DNA of 64,000 bases from a virus (IMGVR_UViG_3300021963_000124:1-64000), one strand, 5' to 3'; counted from the first letter of the stretch, positions 1 through 9,404 are shown. Program-made: numbers and translations. The notes: a model not told the origin generated them from the sequence alone.

Positions 1-1677
1 AGAAACATAACTTGCAGTTGATGCATTTGTTGCCCAACTAGCAGTTCCAAATAAACTTGCAGTAACTACACTAGCACTAATATTTCCAGTTACATCAAGT
101 GTATTAACAGGGACAGTCGTACTTCCTATTCTTGTTTTACCCGCAAATATATTTAAATCACCTGTATCAGCTTGATAAATACCCCATCCATTGGTAACAA
201 TATTTGTTGTTTTTTGTTTATTAATATAAACACCATATGAATTAGTAACAGTTATACCACCAGCACCACCGCTGGGAAATGGTGACCCAATTTGATGATT
301 ATATAAATTATTAATACTACCAGTAGAATTTCCTGTAATTATATCAATAAAAGTTCCTGTTCCAGCAATCCAATTAGGAATGCTAAATGTTGGAATATTT
401 GGACTGATTTGATTGGTCAAATATGTGTTTGTTATGTTTCCGCCTGAATCCAATGATGCTGTATTGGATAATAAAGTTCCATTTCTTGATGCTCTATAAC
501 TTCCACTAAAACTTCCACTTCCGGCGATAATTATCTGATCAAAACTTGCTTGATTTTGAATTGCGGTGCTTGAAGTGAAATTATTAACATAATAAGCATT
601 ATTTATACCACTATCATTTGCACTAGTAGCCAATCCTTGGTTTTGATTTTGAACTGTAGTAATAAATAATGATGCTGAACCCAATGATCCATTATGAGTA
701 TCTGCTATATTAAGTCTGTATAATCCACTGGTAGATGTATTTATTGCAACATTACCATTACTATTAATGGACATTCTAGTAGTGCCATTGGTTTCAAGTG
801 CTAATGATTGTGCATCATTTGTTCCTAATAAAGCAGTTGTTCCAAAACTATTTCCGCCTTGAACAAATGCATTTCCACTTGGTGAAACATAACTTGCAGT
901 TAAACTATTATTGGCCCAACTACTTGTAATATTATATGTTCCAACAGGTAAAAATGAAGCAGTTGATGCGTTATTAGCCCAACTAGCAGTTCCAAATAAA
1001 CTTGCAGTAACACTACTTGCCGTAATATTACCAATTACATGTAATGTTCCTTTGGGATCACTAGTTCCAATACCAACTTGACCACTGCCACTAATAGAAA
1101 TACCACCGGCAGTTGCACTCCATGGCGCAATAAAGAAACATTGGCTAGAAGAAATTGAAGAACTTAAAAATATTATACCACTATCACCGCTTGCAACAAT
1201 TGGATTATAAGAACTGCCGGCGGCATTGGTTAAGAACAGAGTTCTTTTTTGATTTGCACTTGCAATTTCTATTTGGTGTGCAGAACTTGGCGTTGTAGAT
1301 CCGGTATAAACGTGTAAATTAGAATTTGGAGAAGTAGTTCCTATACCTACATTTGAACCACTTTCGTATATACTACTCGTTCCAACTGAAGTTGAAGAAA
1401 TAAATTTTGCTATATAATTTGTAGTTCCTGAAACAGTTCCAGAACCTCCGCCTGCATTTAATGCAAATGAAGCAGTTAAAGCATAACTGGAACTTATTGC
1501 ATTTCCTACTGTAAGACTATTTAATGAAGCACTTGTAAGACTGGCACTATTATTAAATAAAATAACACTACTGGTAGCAGCTGATATCTTTGTTTCTAAA
1601 AAAGTATTGCCGGATGAACTAACCGTGCTTAGGATTAGATCCCCTGCATTATAAATTACTTGACTTCCAATAGGCAT
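1..1677 (-). CDS. Tail fibre protein, N-terminal part (runs off left edge)
   Basis: A minus-strand frame starts with ATG at 1677 and stays open to position 1, giving 559 codons of an incomplete gene. The translation begins MPIGSQVIYNAGDL and is rich in Ser, Thr, Ala, Asn and Gly. It carries two copies of the VGIGT(T/S)xPxxxLHV motif typical of trimeric beta-helical phage fibres, and several FGTASWAxNASTAS repeats, one at the left edge. Fibres of this kind often end in an intramolecular chaperone domain (peptidase S74 type); that would lie outside the window and is only a guess. A TATTTATA box lies 4 nt upstream of the ATG, and the preceding gene ends at a terminator. Function inferred: host-recognition fibre. 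Confidence 0.75.
   Translation of the reverse strand, partial: MPIGSQVIYNAGDLILSTVSSSGNTFLETKISAATSSVILFNNSASLTSASLNSLTVGNAISSSYALTASFALNAGGGSGTVSGTTNYIAKFISSTSVGTSSIYESGSNVGIGTTSPNSNLHVYTGSTTPSSAHQIEIASANQKRTLFLTNAAGSSYNPIVASGDSGIIFLSSSISSSQCFFIAPWSATAGGISISGSGQVGIGTSDPKGTLHVIGNITASSVTASLFGTASWANNASTASFLPVGTYNITSSWANNSLTASYVSPSGNAFVQGGNSFGTTALLGTNDAQSLALETNGTTRMSINSNGNVAINTSTSGLYRLNIADTHNGSLGSASLFITTVQNQNQGLATSANDSGINNAYYVNNFTSSTAIQNQASFDQIIIAGSGSFSGSYRASRNGTLLSNTASLDSGGNITNTYLTNQISPNIPTFSIPNWIAGTGTFIDIITGNSTGSINNLYNHQIGSPFPSGGAGGITVTNSYGVYINKQKTTNIVTNGWGIYQADTGDLNIFAGKTRIGSTTVPVNTLDVTGNISASVVTASLFGTASWATNASTASYVS
32..1011. repeat. 35-bp exact direct repeat inside the fibre gene
   Basis: The stretch at 32-66 is repeated exactly at 977-1011, 945 bp away. 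It encodes the (V)TASLFGTASWA part of the fibre repeat, with similar diverged sequence on both sides. This is a protein-repeat signature rather than a mobile element. Confidence 0.8.
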
Positions 1678-1681
1678 ATAT

Positions 1682-1689
1682 TATAAATA
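1682..1689 (-). promoter_or_regulatory. TATTTATA promoter-like box
   Basis: TATTTATA on the minus strand lies 4 nt upstream of the fibre ATG at 1677. It falls between that start and the terminator hairpin at 1735-1764, so the promoter for this gene should lie in this short interval. Confidence 0.5.
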
Positions 1690-1734
1690 GTTATGATAAT
1701 AAATATACGATTGATATAGTATATTACAATATAA

Positions 1735-1764
1735 CAACCCAAGAAACCGAAATTTCTTGGGTTG
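1735..1764 (-). terminator. Rho-independent terminator after the 1034-aa fibre gene
   Basis: A 12-bp perfect stem (1735-1746 pairing with 1753-1764) with a 6-nt loop is followed on the minus strand by a T/A-rich tract. It lies about 30 bp downstream of the stop codon at 1794. Confidence 0.75.
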
Positions 1765-1793
1765 CCAGAAACAACATACTCTTGATTTTTATA

Positions 1794-4700
1794 TTAATTG
1801 AACCACTGTGATAATGGAACTCTCTTCCAAACTTGATTTGTATAAACGTATATAAAATTATTATCTACATTTATTTGACCAGGCATACCACTAGAAGTTG
1901 GTGTATTTGGCACCAAACCAGGTGCATTTCCTGGGAAACTGCCTGTGCTTAATGTCAATGTATTAAATGAACCTGTTATATAAGTAACCAAAACTCCAGT
2001 TGCATATGTTATACTTCCAGTTAATTCAACTCTTAAATTGGATGAACTAATTACGGAACTTGATATGTAATTAGAATAAACATTAGTTAATAATGCGTTT
2101 GAAGCAGTGATTCTTGAACTAGAAACGTTTGTAGAAAATACGTTTGTATATAATGCATTGGAAGAAGTAATTTGAGAAGCACTGATACCTGTTCCTGTGT
2201 ATGACAATGTAGTTCCATTATCACTCAACAAACTGTTTGTTATATTCTTTCCACTTGATTGGACTTTTGGAATTACATTTGTTGTCAATGTAGTTTCACT
2301 GCCAAATTGGCTTAAAGGACCACCAATAATTATGGAACTTGCAGTTGTATATGTTCCAGATCCACTATTTGCACTAAATATAATCCAGTTATCCGTTAAA
2401 GAGTCCCACAAGAAAGAACTAGTAACATTACTTTGTATACCACCGCTTCCGCTATCATATACATCAATACCTGCATATCTCATTATTGGACTAGCAGCAT
2501 TCAATAAAATTCTATTATCACCAATAATAATCGTGCTGCTACTAATATTTACGATTGAACTTGACCCATAAATTGTCAAATCTCCATATAAAAATGTAGA
2601 ACCTGACACATGTAAATCTTTACCAATTCCAACACCGCCATTGACCGTTAATGCGCCTCCATTAGTCCAACTTGTAGCATTTGTCGTATTGCTAAATAAA
2701 ATTTTATTACTTGCAGATACTGGCAGTTCTGTAATAACGCCGGTATTGGCACCTTGGCCAGTAAGCACTCTAAACCCATTAGAGTTTTTTCCAACATACA
2801 ATGATGCTGTTTCATTACTTATTGGTTGACCAATTTGGATTGTGGCACCTCCTGTATCGCTAAATAATGATATATAATTAAGATTTGTGCCATTATCATT
2901 ACTTATCAATAATGACCCACTCGTATCTCCTATTTTTACTGTATTAGTATTTGGATTATAAGACAATACATTACTGTCTGTTAAAATAGACTGAGCGCTT
3001 CCTGTATTTTCAACAAACGCAACATAATACGTAGAATTGGTGTTAGGTATATTTGTTACAACAACCTTACTTGCAGTTTCAACTGTTCCTATTATAGACC
3101 CCACCACAGATAAACTTCCACTAATACTCAAACTTCCAGTTACTTTAACGGAATCACTTGTAGCATCTCCTAAAAGTGTATTTCCAGTAGCGGTAAGATT
3201 TGTAAATGTGGCCGCTGCTGGAACAACTCCACCTATTACGGTGTTATTAATAGTGCCACCGTTTATAGTAGCATTACCAGTAGAAACGCTACTACCACTC
3301 AATGCACCTGTAATTGATGTTATTATTGCATTACCAGTAACATTTATATTACTTGAGGTTATTGCAGTTGCAGATAAAACACTAGTAACAGTTACAGTGC
3401 TTGAGGTTATTGCATTTGCAGATACAATCAAAGCCGCCCCGCTCAATACATTAACACCTGTTATACTCGTAAGTGTAGCATTTCCAGATTGAATGCTACT
3501 ACCGCTCAATGCGCCTGTAATTGATGTTAATGTAGAATTACCAGTGACTGACAAAGACGACCCAGTGAATTGTGTTCCAACAATGATACCTCTACTTGCA
3601 CTAATCGCAAACGCTGTTCCTGATGTGCCGGATACGCTGTCTATCAATAATGCAACCGAACTACCAGTTGATACCAAAGAAGTTATACTAAACACCGTAT
3701 TAGAAGATGTTACGGCTGAAGCACTTATATTAACGCCTACAATTGTACTGCTACCTGTTGACATCAATTCAACAAAATCAACACGGTTAGTAAATAATGC
3801 GGCGCTAGAGGTTATTTGAGATGCAATAAATGCTCCGCTGCTACTCAATGTATTTGTAGTTGCATCCCAAGTTAGTGTTTGACTATCGGTTCTTAACGAT
3901 CTTGCACCTGTTGTGCCATCTACAAAAGTTACATAATAAGGCCCTACTCCTGTAGTTGTATCTGTAAGTATAACCGTGCTTGAAGTAGCTGCGTAACTTG
4001 AACTTATTGCATTACTTGAAGTAGCATTTAATGTTCCAACGATAGATAAACTTCCACTAATACTTGCGCTACCTGTAACTACTATTAAATCACTTGTCGC
4101 ATTTCCTAAAAAGGTATTTCCAGTAGCGGTAAGATTTGTAAATGTGCCTGCGGCAGGTGTTGTTCCACCAATGACAGTATTGTTAATATTACCGCCATTG
4201 ATTGTTGCATTACCGGTGGAGACGCTACTTCCGCTTAATGCGCCCGTGATTGTGGTCAAATTAGAGTTACCAGTGATCGTCAATGATGATCCTGAAATAG
4301 AACCTACTACCGAAAAACTACCTGTTAATGATGCAGATCCTGTAATTTGTAATGTATCAGTTAATGCGTCACCTAAGACTGTATTTCCCAAAACAGTTAA
4401 ACTTCCACCATCAACAATACTTGAACTTACGGTTAGAGTATTTGATCCCAAATTACCTGTGAAATTTGCACCAGATGCACTAATTACAAGATTTGCCCCA
4501 TTCAAATATGATGTAGATCCTGAAAATAACATGTTGCCACTTGCCGTGACATTGGTCAAGTTAGTAGCACCAATTACAGTTAAAATGCCTGAATCATAAA
4601 TTCCACTTGCACTTAACGTAGAACTCATTGATACCGGACCAGTAAACGTTGCTGCTGCGGAAGTCAATGCGGTGCTTGCGCTTATTATACTTGCTGTAAG

Positions 4701-4898
4701 AGTAGTAACAGTTAAATTAGTAATCGTTACACTTGGAAGCGTATTACTGCCGGTAAGATAACCTGACGCATCTGTCAATATAAGAAGGTTACTTCCGCTT
4801 ATAATTCTCTCTGTAAATGGAAATTTTCCAAATCCATCCGCACTTGCACTCGTTTGTGCGATTATTACATTTAATTGATTGTCATTTGGGTAAGGCAT
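1794..4898 (-). CDS. Repetitive tail fibre protein (1034 aa)
   Basis: Low-complexity Ser/Thr/Gly/Asn-rich protein made of beta-strand-like repeats such as NLTATGNT(L/F)LG(D/N)ATSD and SISGSLS(V/I)VG, typical of elongated phage fibres. It starts MPYPNDNQLNVIIAQ. Two units of about 100 residues are near-duplicates, with a 33-bp exact DNA repeat. The C-terminus reads NNFIYVYTNQVWKRVPLSQW and resembles the C-terminus of the adjacent gp15-like protein. It follows the neck gene cluster and is the second-last gene of the visible transcript. Role inferred: tail fibre or whisker-like appendage. Long plus-strand open frames here (for example 3037-3492) are shadows of the biased composition. Confidence 0.75.
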   Translation of the reverse strand: MPYPNDNQLNVIIAQTSASADGFGKFPFTERIISGSNLLILTDASGYLTGSNTLPSVTITNLTVTTLTASIISASTALTSAAATFTGPVSMSSTLSASGIYDSGILTVIGATNLTNVTASGNMLFSGSTSYLNGANLVISASGANFTGNLGSNTLTVSSSIVDGGSLTVLGNTVLGDALTDTLQITGSASLTGSFSVVGSISGSSLTITGNSNLTTITGALSGSSVSTGNATINGGNINNTVIGGTTPAAGTFTNLTATGNTFLGNATSDLIVVTGSASISGSLSIVGTLNATSSNAISSSYAATSSTVILTDTTTGVGPYYVTFVDGTTGARSLRTDSQTLTWDATTNTLSSSGAFIASQITSSAALFTNRVDFVELMSTGSSTIVGVNISASAVTSSNTVFSITSLVSTGSSVALLIDSVSGTSGTAFAISASRGIIVGTQFTGSSLSVTGNSTLTSITGALSGSSIQSGNATLTSITGVNVLSGAALIVSANAITSSTVTVTSVLSATAITSSNINVTGNAIITSITGALSGSSVSTGNATINGGTINNTVIGGVVPAAATFTNLTATGNTLLGDATSDSVKVTGSLSISGSLSVVGSIIGTVETASKVVVTNIPNTNSTYYVAFVENTGSAQSILTDSNVLSYNPNTNTVKIGDTSGSLLISNDNGTNLNYISLFSDTGGATIQIGQPISNETASLYVGKNSNGFRVLTGQGANTGVITELPVSASNKILFSNTTNATSWTNGGALTVNGGVGIGKDLHVSGSTFLYGDLTIYGSSSIVNISSSTIIIGDNRILLNAASPIMRYAGIDVYDSGSGGIQSNVTSSFLWDSLTDNWIIFSANSGSGTYTTASSIIIGGPLSQFGSETTLTTNVIPKVQSSGKNITNSLLSDNGTTLSYTGTGISASQITSSNALYTNVFSTNVSSSRITASNALLTNVYSNYISSSVISSSNLRVELTGSITYATGVLVTYITGSFNTLTLSTGSFPGNAPGLVPNTPTSSGMPGQINVDNNFIYVYTNQVWKRVPLSQWFN
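3178..4146. repeat. 33-bp exact direct repeat within the fibre gene
   Basis: Positions 3178-3210 and 4114-4146 are identical and 936 bp apart. They lie in a longer diverged duplication (about 3169-3340 and 4105-4274) encoding the NATINGGxINNTVIGG...TNLTATGNT unit. This points to internal duplication of a fibre shaft segment. Confidence 0.8.
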
Positions 4899-4924
4899 AC
4901 GTAGATTACATAAAGGTTAATATC

Positions 4925-4932
4925 TATAAATA
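4925..4932 (-). promoter_or_regulatory. TATTTATA promoter-like box
   Basis: Minus-strand TATTTATA lies 26 nt upstream of the ATG at 4898. It is followed by an AACCTTTA element (4911-4918) that also occurs upstream of the genes starting at 53251 and 57864. Confidence 0.45.
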
Positions 4933-4964
4933 TATAAATTTTATATTAAATTATAAATTTTATA

Positions 4965-6149
4965 TTAGGATGTCCATTGTGCGATATCTTGACGTAACCA
5001 TCTTCCGCTGACATAAATATAATGATAGTCTCCGTCATATGCCATCCAACCTTCTTCACCATAATCAGATGGTGTAGATGGAGCTGGATGCCAAATTGGA
5101 CAACATGCTGATCCTGTGCCTGTTCCGCCATTTATCGTTTGTTGAACTATTAATGCAGCATAACTTGCACGTATTTTTTCCAAAATTTCCCCACCTTCTG
5201 TGGTTGATTTTTCTGTTACAATTGTAGGTTTTGGAAATCTCCAAATATCATTATTTGATGATATTGGATTAATATCATAATATGGATTTGCTGGATTACT
5301 ATAACTGTTCTTTTTGATATCTTTTTTGACCGCATTCATTTGAGTGCCAGACACCAATTCAGAAGTTATACTTATTTTTCTTGGAGTTAAATACTTTTGA
5401 ACGGTTTTCTTTCTGTCCTCAAAACTTTCAGGTAACAAATACGCATATACAGTTAAATTAAAAGTAGAGCGTATAATTCTATCTTTTTCAGTTGGACTTT
5501 CAGATGTATTTGTATAATCATTTATACTAACTCTGAATTTAAAATTTTGAGGATCTCCCCAATAATCTTCGCTTGCATAATTAATCTTTTCTAAAACCGC
5601 ATTCATTTGTTCAATATATTCTGTCCATACCATAAATTCATATTCAACCTTAACATGATCAGGCAAAGACAGACTATAGATACTGTTAACTGGAGCAACT
5701 GTTTGATTTAATACACTAAATTTATCATATTTATTTTTTTCACTAAACTTAGTCAAAACAGGATAAGAAAGATATCTATTTAATGTCATCATACTTTCAT
5801 TTTTTGCAAATGAATTTCTTTTGAACATTATTATAGGTAATTGTATTTTTCCTTGGTTATCACGCAGATATCCATCTACTTTAGCAGATTTCCATTTTTC
5901 TGGGTTTCCATAAATTATTGGGACTTTTACATTTTCACCCGCATCAATAATTGTAGGATTTATTACATCTTCAATGTATTTGACAATGGCAGTATCAATA
6001 TCGATTAATGATATTGTAAAATTTTTCTTTGGGTCTTGGTCACGGCGAACATCAAACGCACGATTTGTTGTATTTGTAAAATACTTATTTTCTTGCGTTT
6101 TGTCCTCATTTGTTGGGACTGGATTATTTGTATTGCCTTTCCACGACAT
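4965..6149 (-). CDS. Tail terminator/sheath stabiliser, gp15-like
   Basis: 394 aa starting MSWKGNTNNPVP. The central part matches the T4 gp15 pattern: a VPI(I/T)Y segment near residue 80, a predicted beta region, a (V)EYEFMVWTEYIEQMNAVLEKI segment (gp15 has YELSIFTRYEDDMFQIVEQI), then R(V)SINDYTN and a FNLTVYAYLLPE strand. In T4, gp15 closes the tail tube and sheath and joins the tail to the neck. The protein is longer than T4 gp15 (272 aa). The extra C-terminal 90 residues include a Cys pair and end YHYIYVSGRWLRQDIAQW, like the neighbouring fibre. It sits directly after the gp13- and gp14-like genes, which supports the assignment. Confidence 0.7.
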   Translation of the reverse strand: MSWKGNTNNPVPTNEDKTQENKYFTNTTNRAFDVRRDQDPKKNFTISLIDIDTAIVKYIEDVINPTIIDAGENVKVPIIYGNPEKWKSAKVDGYLRDNQGKIQLPIIMFKRNSFAKNESMMTLNRYLSYPVLTKFSEKNKYDKFSVLNQTVAPVNSIYSLSLPDHVKVEYEFMVWTEYIEQMNAVLEKINYASEDYWGDPQNFKFRVSINDYTNTSESPTEKDRIIRSTFNLTVYAYLLPESFEDRKKTVQKYLTPRKISITSELVSGTQMNAVKKDIKKNSYSNPANPYYDINPISSNNDIWRFPKPTIVTEKSTTEGGEILEKIRASYAALIVQQTINGGTGTGSACCPIWHPAPSTPSDYGEEGWMAYDGDYHYIYVSGRWLRQDIAQWTS

Positions 6150-6151
6150 AA

Positions 6152-6622
6152 TTAATATTGTCTATTTACCAAGTTAATTTTACTCAATCTGCTATAATGT
6201 GTATTGCAAATTATACTAAGTGAATTGTCACTTTGACCACCTAAAAATTGTTCTTGAACTACATTATCAATTTCATGATAACGGTCATTAAAAAATATCA
6301 AATCTCCAACTTCTGGGAAAAAATTAGCTTCTTTCAAATCTAATTCTCTGAACTTATATACAACTGTTTGGTCTCTGTCAGGTCCAAATCCTTCATCGTC
6401 TGTTGTTGGGTCTGTTCTATCAATTAAAGCATTAATTTCAATGCCTGGATAAAAACTTTTACCTTCTGACCCAGCTTCTCCATATACATTTGTATTAGTT
6501 TCAGATGCGGCAATCTTAAATAATACAACAAAAGTTTGGATTAAATCCTCGTTTAATTCACGGTTTATGCCGTTTATATAAGCTAGGTCTCTTGAACTAA
6601 AATATCTTCCGTATAATCCCAT
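6152..6622 (-). CDS. Neck protein, gp14-like
   Basis: 156 aa, MGLYGRYFSSRD. T4 gp14 contains a PKEGDLIYFPxDNSLFEIxxVE segment; here there is FPEVGDLIFFNDRYHEIDNVVQE at about residues 110-132, in the same position relative to the C-terminal third. The length is shorter than T4 gp14 (256 aa). It lies between gp13-like and gp15-like genes with only 2-3 bp spacing, an order seen in T4-type phages. Role from family: gp13/gp14 complete the neck after DNA packaging so the tail can join. Confidence 0.65.
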   Translation of the reverse strand: MGLYGRYFSSRDLAYINGINRELNEDLIQTFVVLFKIAASETNTNVYGEAGSEGKSFYPGIEINALIDRTDPTTDDEGFGPDRDQTVVYKFRELDLKEANFFPEVGDLIFFNDRYHEIDNVVQEQFLGGQSDNSLSIICNTHYSRLSKINLVNRQY

Positions 6623-6625
6623 AAA

Positions 6626-7819
6626 TTATCCTACGTAAATTAAAAGTGGAACGGATCGCAACGTATCTCTCATTTTTTCAGCTTCAGTAGCTTTTGCTTC
6701 CATCAAAGCAGTTCTGCCTGTCGCTTCAAGATTTTCTCTCAATTGAGTAATTAATGCTTCCTTTTCTGTTTGAGCTTCATTTCTCAATTCTCCACCATCT
6801 AAGGTAACTTCTCCGCCGGGTATTGGCACAATATTATATTTTTGTCTTATTGCACCCAATAATTCCTTACATAATGCTAAGAAATACTTTTTAATCCACT
6901 GTTTACCCACAGCATTTAATTTGTTATAAACTACATTTTGATAGGGAGCGTTACTATAATCGCTGACTTCATCATAATTATCCGCAGGTGAAACTGCACT
7001 ATTAAACTTATCTTTTTCTACCACATATTCAACATAAGCATCATGGTCATATGTTGGAATTGGAAAAATTTTTAATTGATTATTTGTTATTTCAAAACTA
7101 TATGCACTCTTACGAACCATGTCGTTAAATTCAATGGCTTGACCACGAAGCAAATCTTCAAAGATTGGAGTCATTAAGAATTGAGTAGCAGGACTATAAC
7201 CAGCAAATCCCATTTCATTTAATATATTACTATAACTCATACCAGTCATACTGAATGGGTCATAAATACGAGCAAACGCTGGAGCTGGTCCGTGAAATAA
7301 TCTTCTAATTTCTACCTTGTTTCCACATTCACGTTCACATTCAATTAACTGATTTAAATCGTAATTTTGTTGACCCTTTTTCAAATGAACAGGAACTCTT
7401 TTTACTGGAACATCTCCGCCTACATCAATTTCGCTTCCATATTGACGAGACAATTTTACAACAAATGGAAGGCCTGATCCTTGTATATTTTTACCTGTAA
7501 TATTTGGATTATCAGTTGTATTTAATCCTTGCAAATTCAACAAATTATTTCTGATATTGAACTGATTTACTTGTGCGCCATATTCGCTGACAGCTTCTTC
7601 AAAACAAGCGTAAAAACTGACATCTTTCAATTCAATGTCAATGATTGGATATCCTAATCTTTTTGCTGCCCATTCTGCACTTTTCTCACAATCATATTCA
7701 AATTTACCAATACTGGCAGTATTGGAAGTTTCACTCAAATAAAATCCAAAGGGAACCGTAGTTAAGTTAACTGCGCTTCCACTGCCGGGCCATCTAATTG
7801 TGGTAGGGTCAAATGCCAT
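6626..7819 (-). CDS. Neck/head-completion protein, gp13-like
   Basis: 397 aa, MAFDPTTIRWPGSG. Near residues 40-80 it has the LG(x)P(I/V)I(D/N)(I/V)ELxD...EEA(V)xEY pattern that marks the N-terminal helical part of gp13-type head-tail connectors. The rest is an alpha/beta region with an IRRLFHGPAPAFARIYDPF segment and a long helical C-terminus. Followed after 3 bp by the gp14-like gene. Longer than T4 gp13 (309 aa). The assignment rests on this motif plus the gp13-gp14-gp15 order. Confidence 0.6.
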   Translation of the reverse strand: MAFDPTTIRWPGSGSAVNLTTVPFGFYLSETSNTASIGKFEYDCEKSAEWAAKRLGYPIIDIELKDVSFYACFEEAVSEYGAQVNQFNIRNNLLNLQGLNTTDNPNITGKNIQGSGLPFVVKLSRQYGSEIDVGGDVPVKRVPVHLKKGQQNYDLNQLIECERECGNKVEIRRLFHGPAPAFARIYDPFSMTGMSYSNILNEMGFAGYSPATQFLMTPIFEDLLRGQAIEFNDMVRKSAYSFEITNNQLKIFPIPTYDHDAYVEYVVEKDKFNSAVSPADNYDEVSDYSNAPYQNVVYNKLNAVGKQWIKKYFLALCKELLGAIRQKYNIVPIPGGEVTLDGGELRNEAQTEKEALITQLRENLEATGRTALMEAKATEAEKMRDTLRSVPLLIYVG

Positions 7820-7855
7820 ATATAATAAATATTAAAACAATTAGATTTATTATAA

Positions 7856-8533
7856 TTATAATCCAAATCTAGATTTAGTTGCATTATAGTTTTGTAATAC
7901 TTCACCGGCAGATAATACTCTGTTATAGATCCTGGCACATCCCATAGTCATGTTTACAAAGTAACTTGCATATGTTAACCTTGCAATCATTAAAGAATTA
8001 CTATTCGCACTTGGTGATAATGCTGTAGTTGCACTTCCAACTTGAACTCCATTGACATATGTTCTCTGAGAACCATTTGTTCCTGTTGCTGCAATATGAT
8101 ACCAAACTCCATTAGTAAAATTAGTATTAAATCCTGCCGCAGCATTGTCACCAACATATCTAAATACCAAATTTGTAGTCGATGCTGTATATGAATCTAC
8201 TCTTATTTCATATCCATCCGCGTTACTCAATGTTTTGCTTATAACTCCACTATATAATTGTGTTTGAGTTCCAAATTTTACGAAACACTCTAATGTTAAA
8301 TTAGTTAAATTTGATAATACATTGCCAAAATCTACATTGCTGTTTGTCCCATTAAACACTAATGTGCCTGTGTTATTACTGCTGAAACTGGGATTGTTTA
8401 TTGTTCCGGTATAACCATTTCCACTCAAATCTCTCAATACCGTTCCCGAACCAGGATAACTCTTAGTATTCGCAGCGTCAACTGCTAAAACTAATCCGTT
8501 TGTTACTATTTTTGGTGAATAATTAAATGCCAT
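7856..8533 (-). CDS. LamG/concanavalin-like virion protein
   Basis: 225 aa starting MAFNYSPKIVTNGLVLAVDAA, the usual opening of phage LamG-fold (Laminin_G_3 type) surface proteins. It contains LRDLSGNGYTGTI, a LECFVKF strand, WYHIAATGTNGSQRTYVNG and the closing ARIYNRVLSAGEVLQNYN. Such jelly-roll domains usually bind carbohydrate or act as capsid or tail decoration. The neighbour at 8685-9404 is a diverged relative with a similar final helix. Inferred role: exposed adhesin. Confidence 0.7.
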   Translation of the reverse strand: MAFNYSPKIVTNGLVLAVDAANTKSYPGSGTVLRDLSGNGYTGTINNPSFSSNNTGTLVFNGTNSNVDFGNVLSNLTNLTLECFVKFGTQTQLYSGVISKTLSNADGYEIRVDSYTASTTNLVFRYVGDNAAAGFNTNFTNGVWYHIAATGTNGSQRTYVNGVQVGSATTALSPSANSNSLMIARLTYASYFVNMTMGCARIYNRVLSAGEVLQNYNATKSRFGL

Positions 8534-8536
8534 AAA

Positions 8537-8683
8537 TTAAAAACACTGTTCGCCAGAGTCAGTTGCACCTACTCTTGTTTTCCATTTTATATAACCTTCA
8601 GCTTCTGCTAAAGTTTTTGCAACATAAAGAATTTCTTCTCCGTTTTTTACTAAAAATTGTCCGTCTTGTTCTGTTATTTCCAT
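8537..8683 (-). CDS. Small unknown protein (48 aa)
   Basis: The open frame extends upstream to 8737, but the internal ATG at 8683 is preferred: it starts MEITEQDGQFLVKNGEE, lies just after the stop of the upstream gene (8685), and the longer version has an unlikely Ile/Tyr-rich leader. Acidic, with LAEAEGYIKWK and a C-terminal Cys (SGEQCF). No family recognised. It lies between two LamG-like virion genes, so a small virion or chaperone role is possible but unproven. Confidence 0.55.
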   Translation of the reverse strand: MEITEQDGQFLVKNGEEILYVAKTLAEAEGYIKWKTRVGATDSGEQCF

Positions 8684-8684
8684 A

Positions 8685-9404
8685 TTATATATATCTAGAT
8701 TTAAATAAATTATAATTATACAATATATCACTTGCACTTAATGCAGAATTAAAACTGTGGATTGGTCCTAAATAACAATTATGCGTTGCAGTTGTTATAC
8801 ACCCAGTAACTCCTCCCAAATGTAAATTTTCATAAGTTCCGTCATTGCACGCTGACGATGTATATCCTTCTTGAACCCCATTTACAAAAATATATAATCC
8901 TGACGGTGATCCATTTTGCCATTTACAACAAATATAATTCCAATTTCCATTGCAAACATTTGTTGTTGAAGTGGTTGTTATATTGCCAGCGCCGCTATTA
9001 TCATATCCTAAAAAAGTAAAAGTGCCATTTGAATTAAGATATGAATTGATTCTATAACATCCAGACGGACCTCTATTTGATTCCGTATAAAAAGAAGTCG
9101 CATTTACTGCACCAATATATCTCATCCACCAACACATTGTCATATTTCCAAACCAACCAGTATTGGTTGTATAAATTCTACCAGAATTTAATCTTAAATC
9201 ACCAGAAACTTTTTGTGTTGTGTCTACTTCATAACCAACAGTTCCTTCAAATGTAAAATTCAAATTAGACACATTAAATTCTGAAAATCCATTTATTTGT
9301 GTAGAAGTAGACGCTCTACTCAATCTATTACGAGGATCGATATAAATTCGAGGAGAACTGCCTCTTAATAATTTTGCATATGTTGGACCACCAGTTAAAC
9401 CCAT
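8685..9404 (-). CDS. Cys-rich LamG-like virion protein
   Basis: 239 aa. Fold signs match the 225-aa neighbour: MTMCWWMRYIG strand, NWNYICCKWQNGSPSGLYIFVNGVQ (the LamG W-x-H/Y-x-x...VNG block), and a C-terminal FNSALSASDILYNYNLFKSR. It has about eight cysteines (MCWW, CYR, VCNGN, ICCKW, ACND, GCITT, NCYLG), unusual in this Cys-poor set of virion proteins. Probably a receptor-binding or decoration protein. The start at 9404 gives MGLTGGPTYAKLLRG and leaves 12 bp to the upstream gene. Confidence 0.6.
   Translation of the reverse strand: MGLTGGPTYAKLLRGSSPRIYIDPRNRLSRASTSTQINGFSEFNVSNLNFTFEGTVGYEVDTTQKVSGDLRLNSGRIYTTNTGWFGNMTMCWWMRYIGAVNATSFYTESNRGPSGCYRINSYLNSNGTFTFLGYDNSGAGNITTTSTTNVCNGNWNYICCKWQNGSPSGLYIFVNGVQEGYTSSACNDGTYENLHLGGVTGCITTATHNCYLGPIHSFNSALSASDILYNYNLFKSRYI

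Noticed and set aside
1-1677. Repeats in fibre genes as a CRISPR array or diversity-generating template
   Set aside because: Repeats are in frame, diverged and part of a fibre protein; no cas genes and no reverse transcriptase are in the window.
2197-4599. Long plus-strand open frames opposite the 1034-aa fibre gene (for example 3037-3492, 4144-4599)
   Set aside because: They mirror the repetitive Ser/Thr/Gly-rich minus-strand gene, give Val/Leu/Pro-rich repeats with no fold or start signal, and disappear outside the repeats.
8684-8737. Longer N-terminus (start 8737) for the 48-aa gene
   Set aside because: It would overlap the LamG-like gene end and adds an implausible Ile/Tyr stretch.
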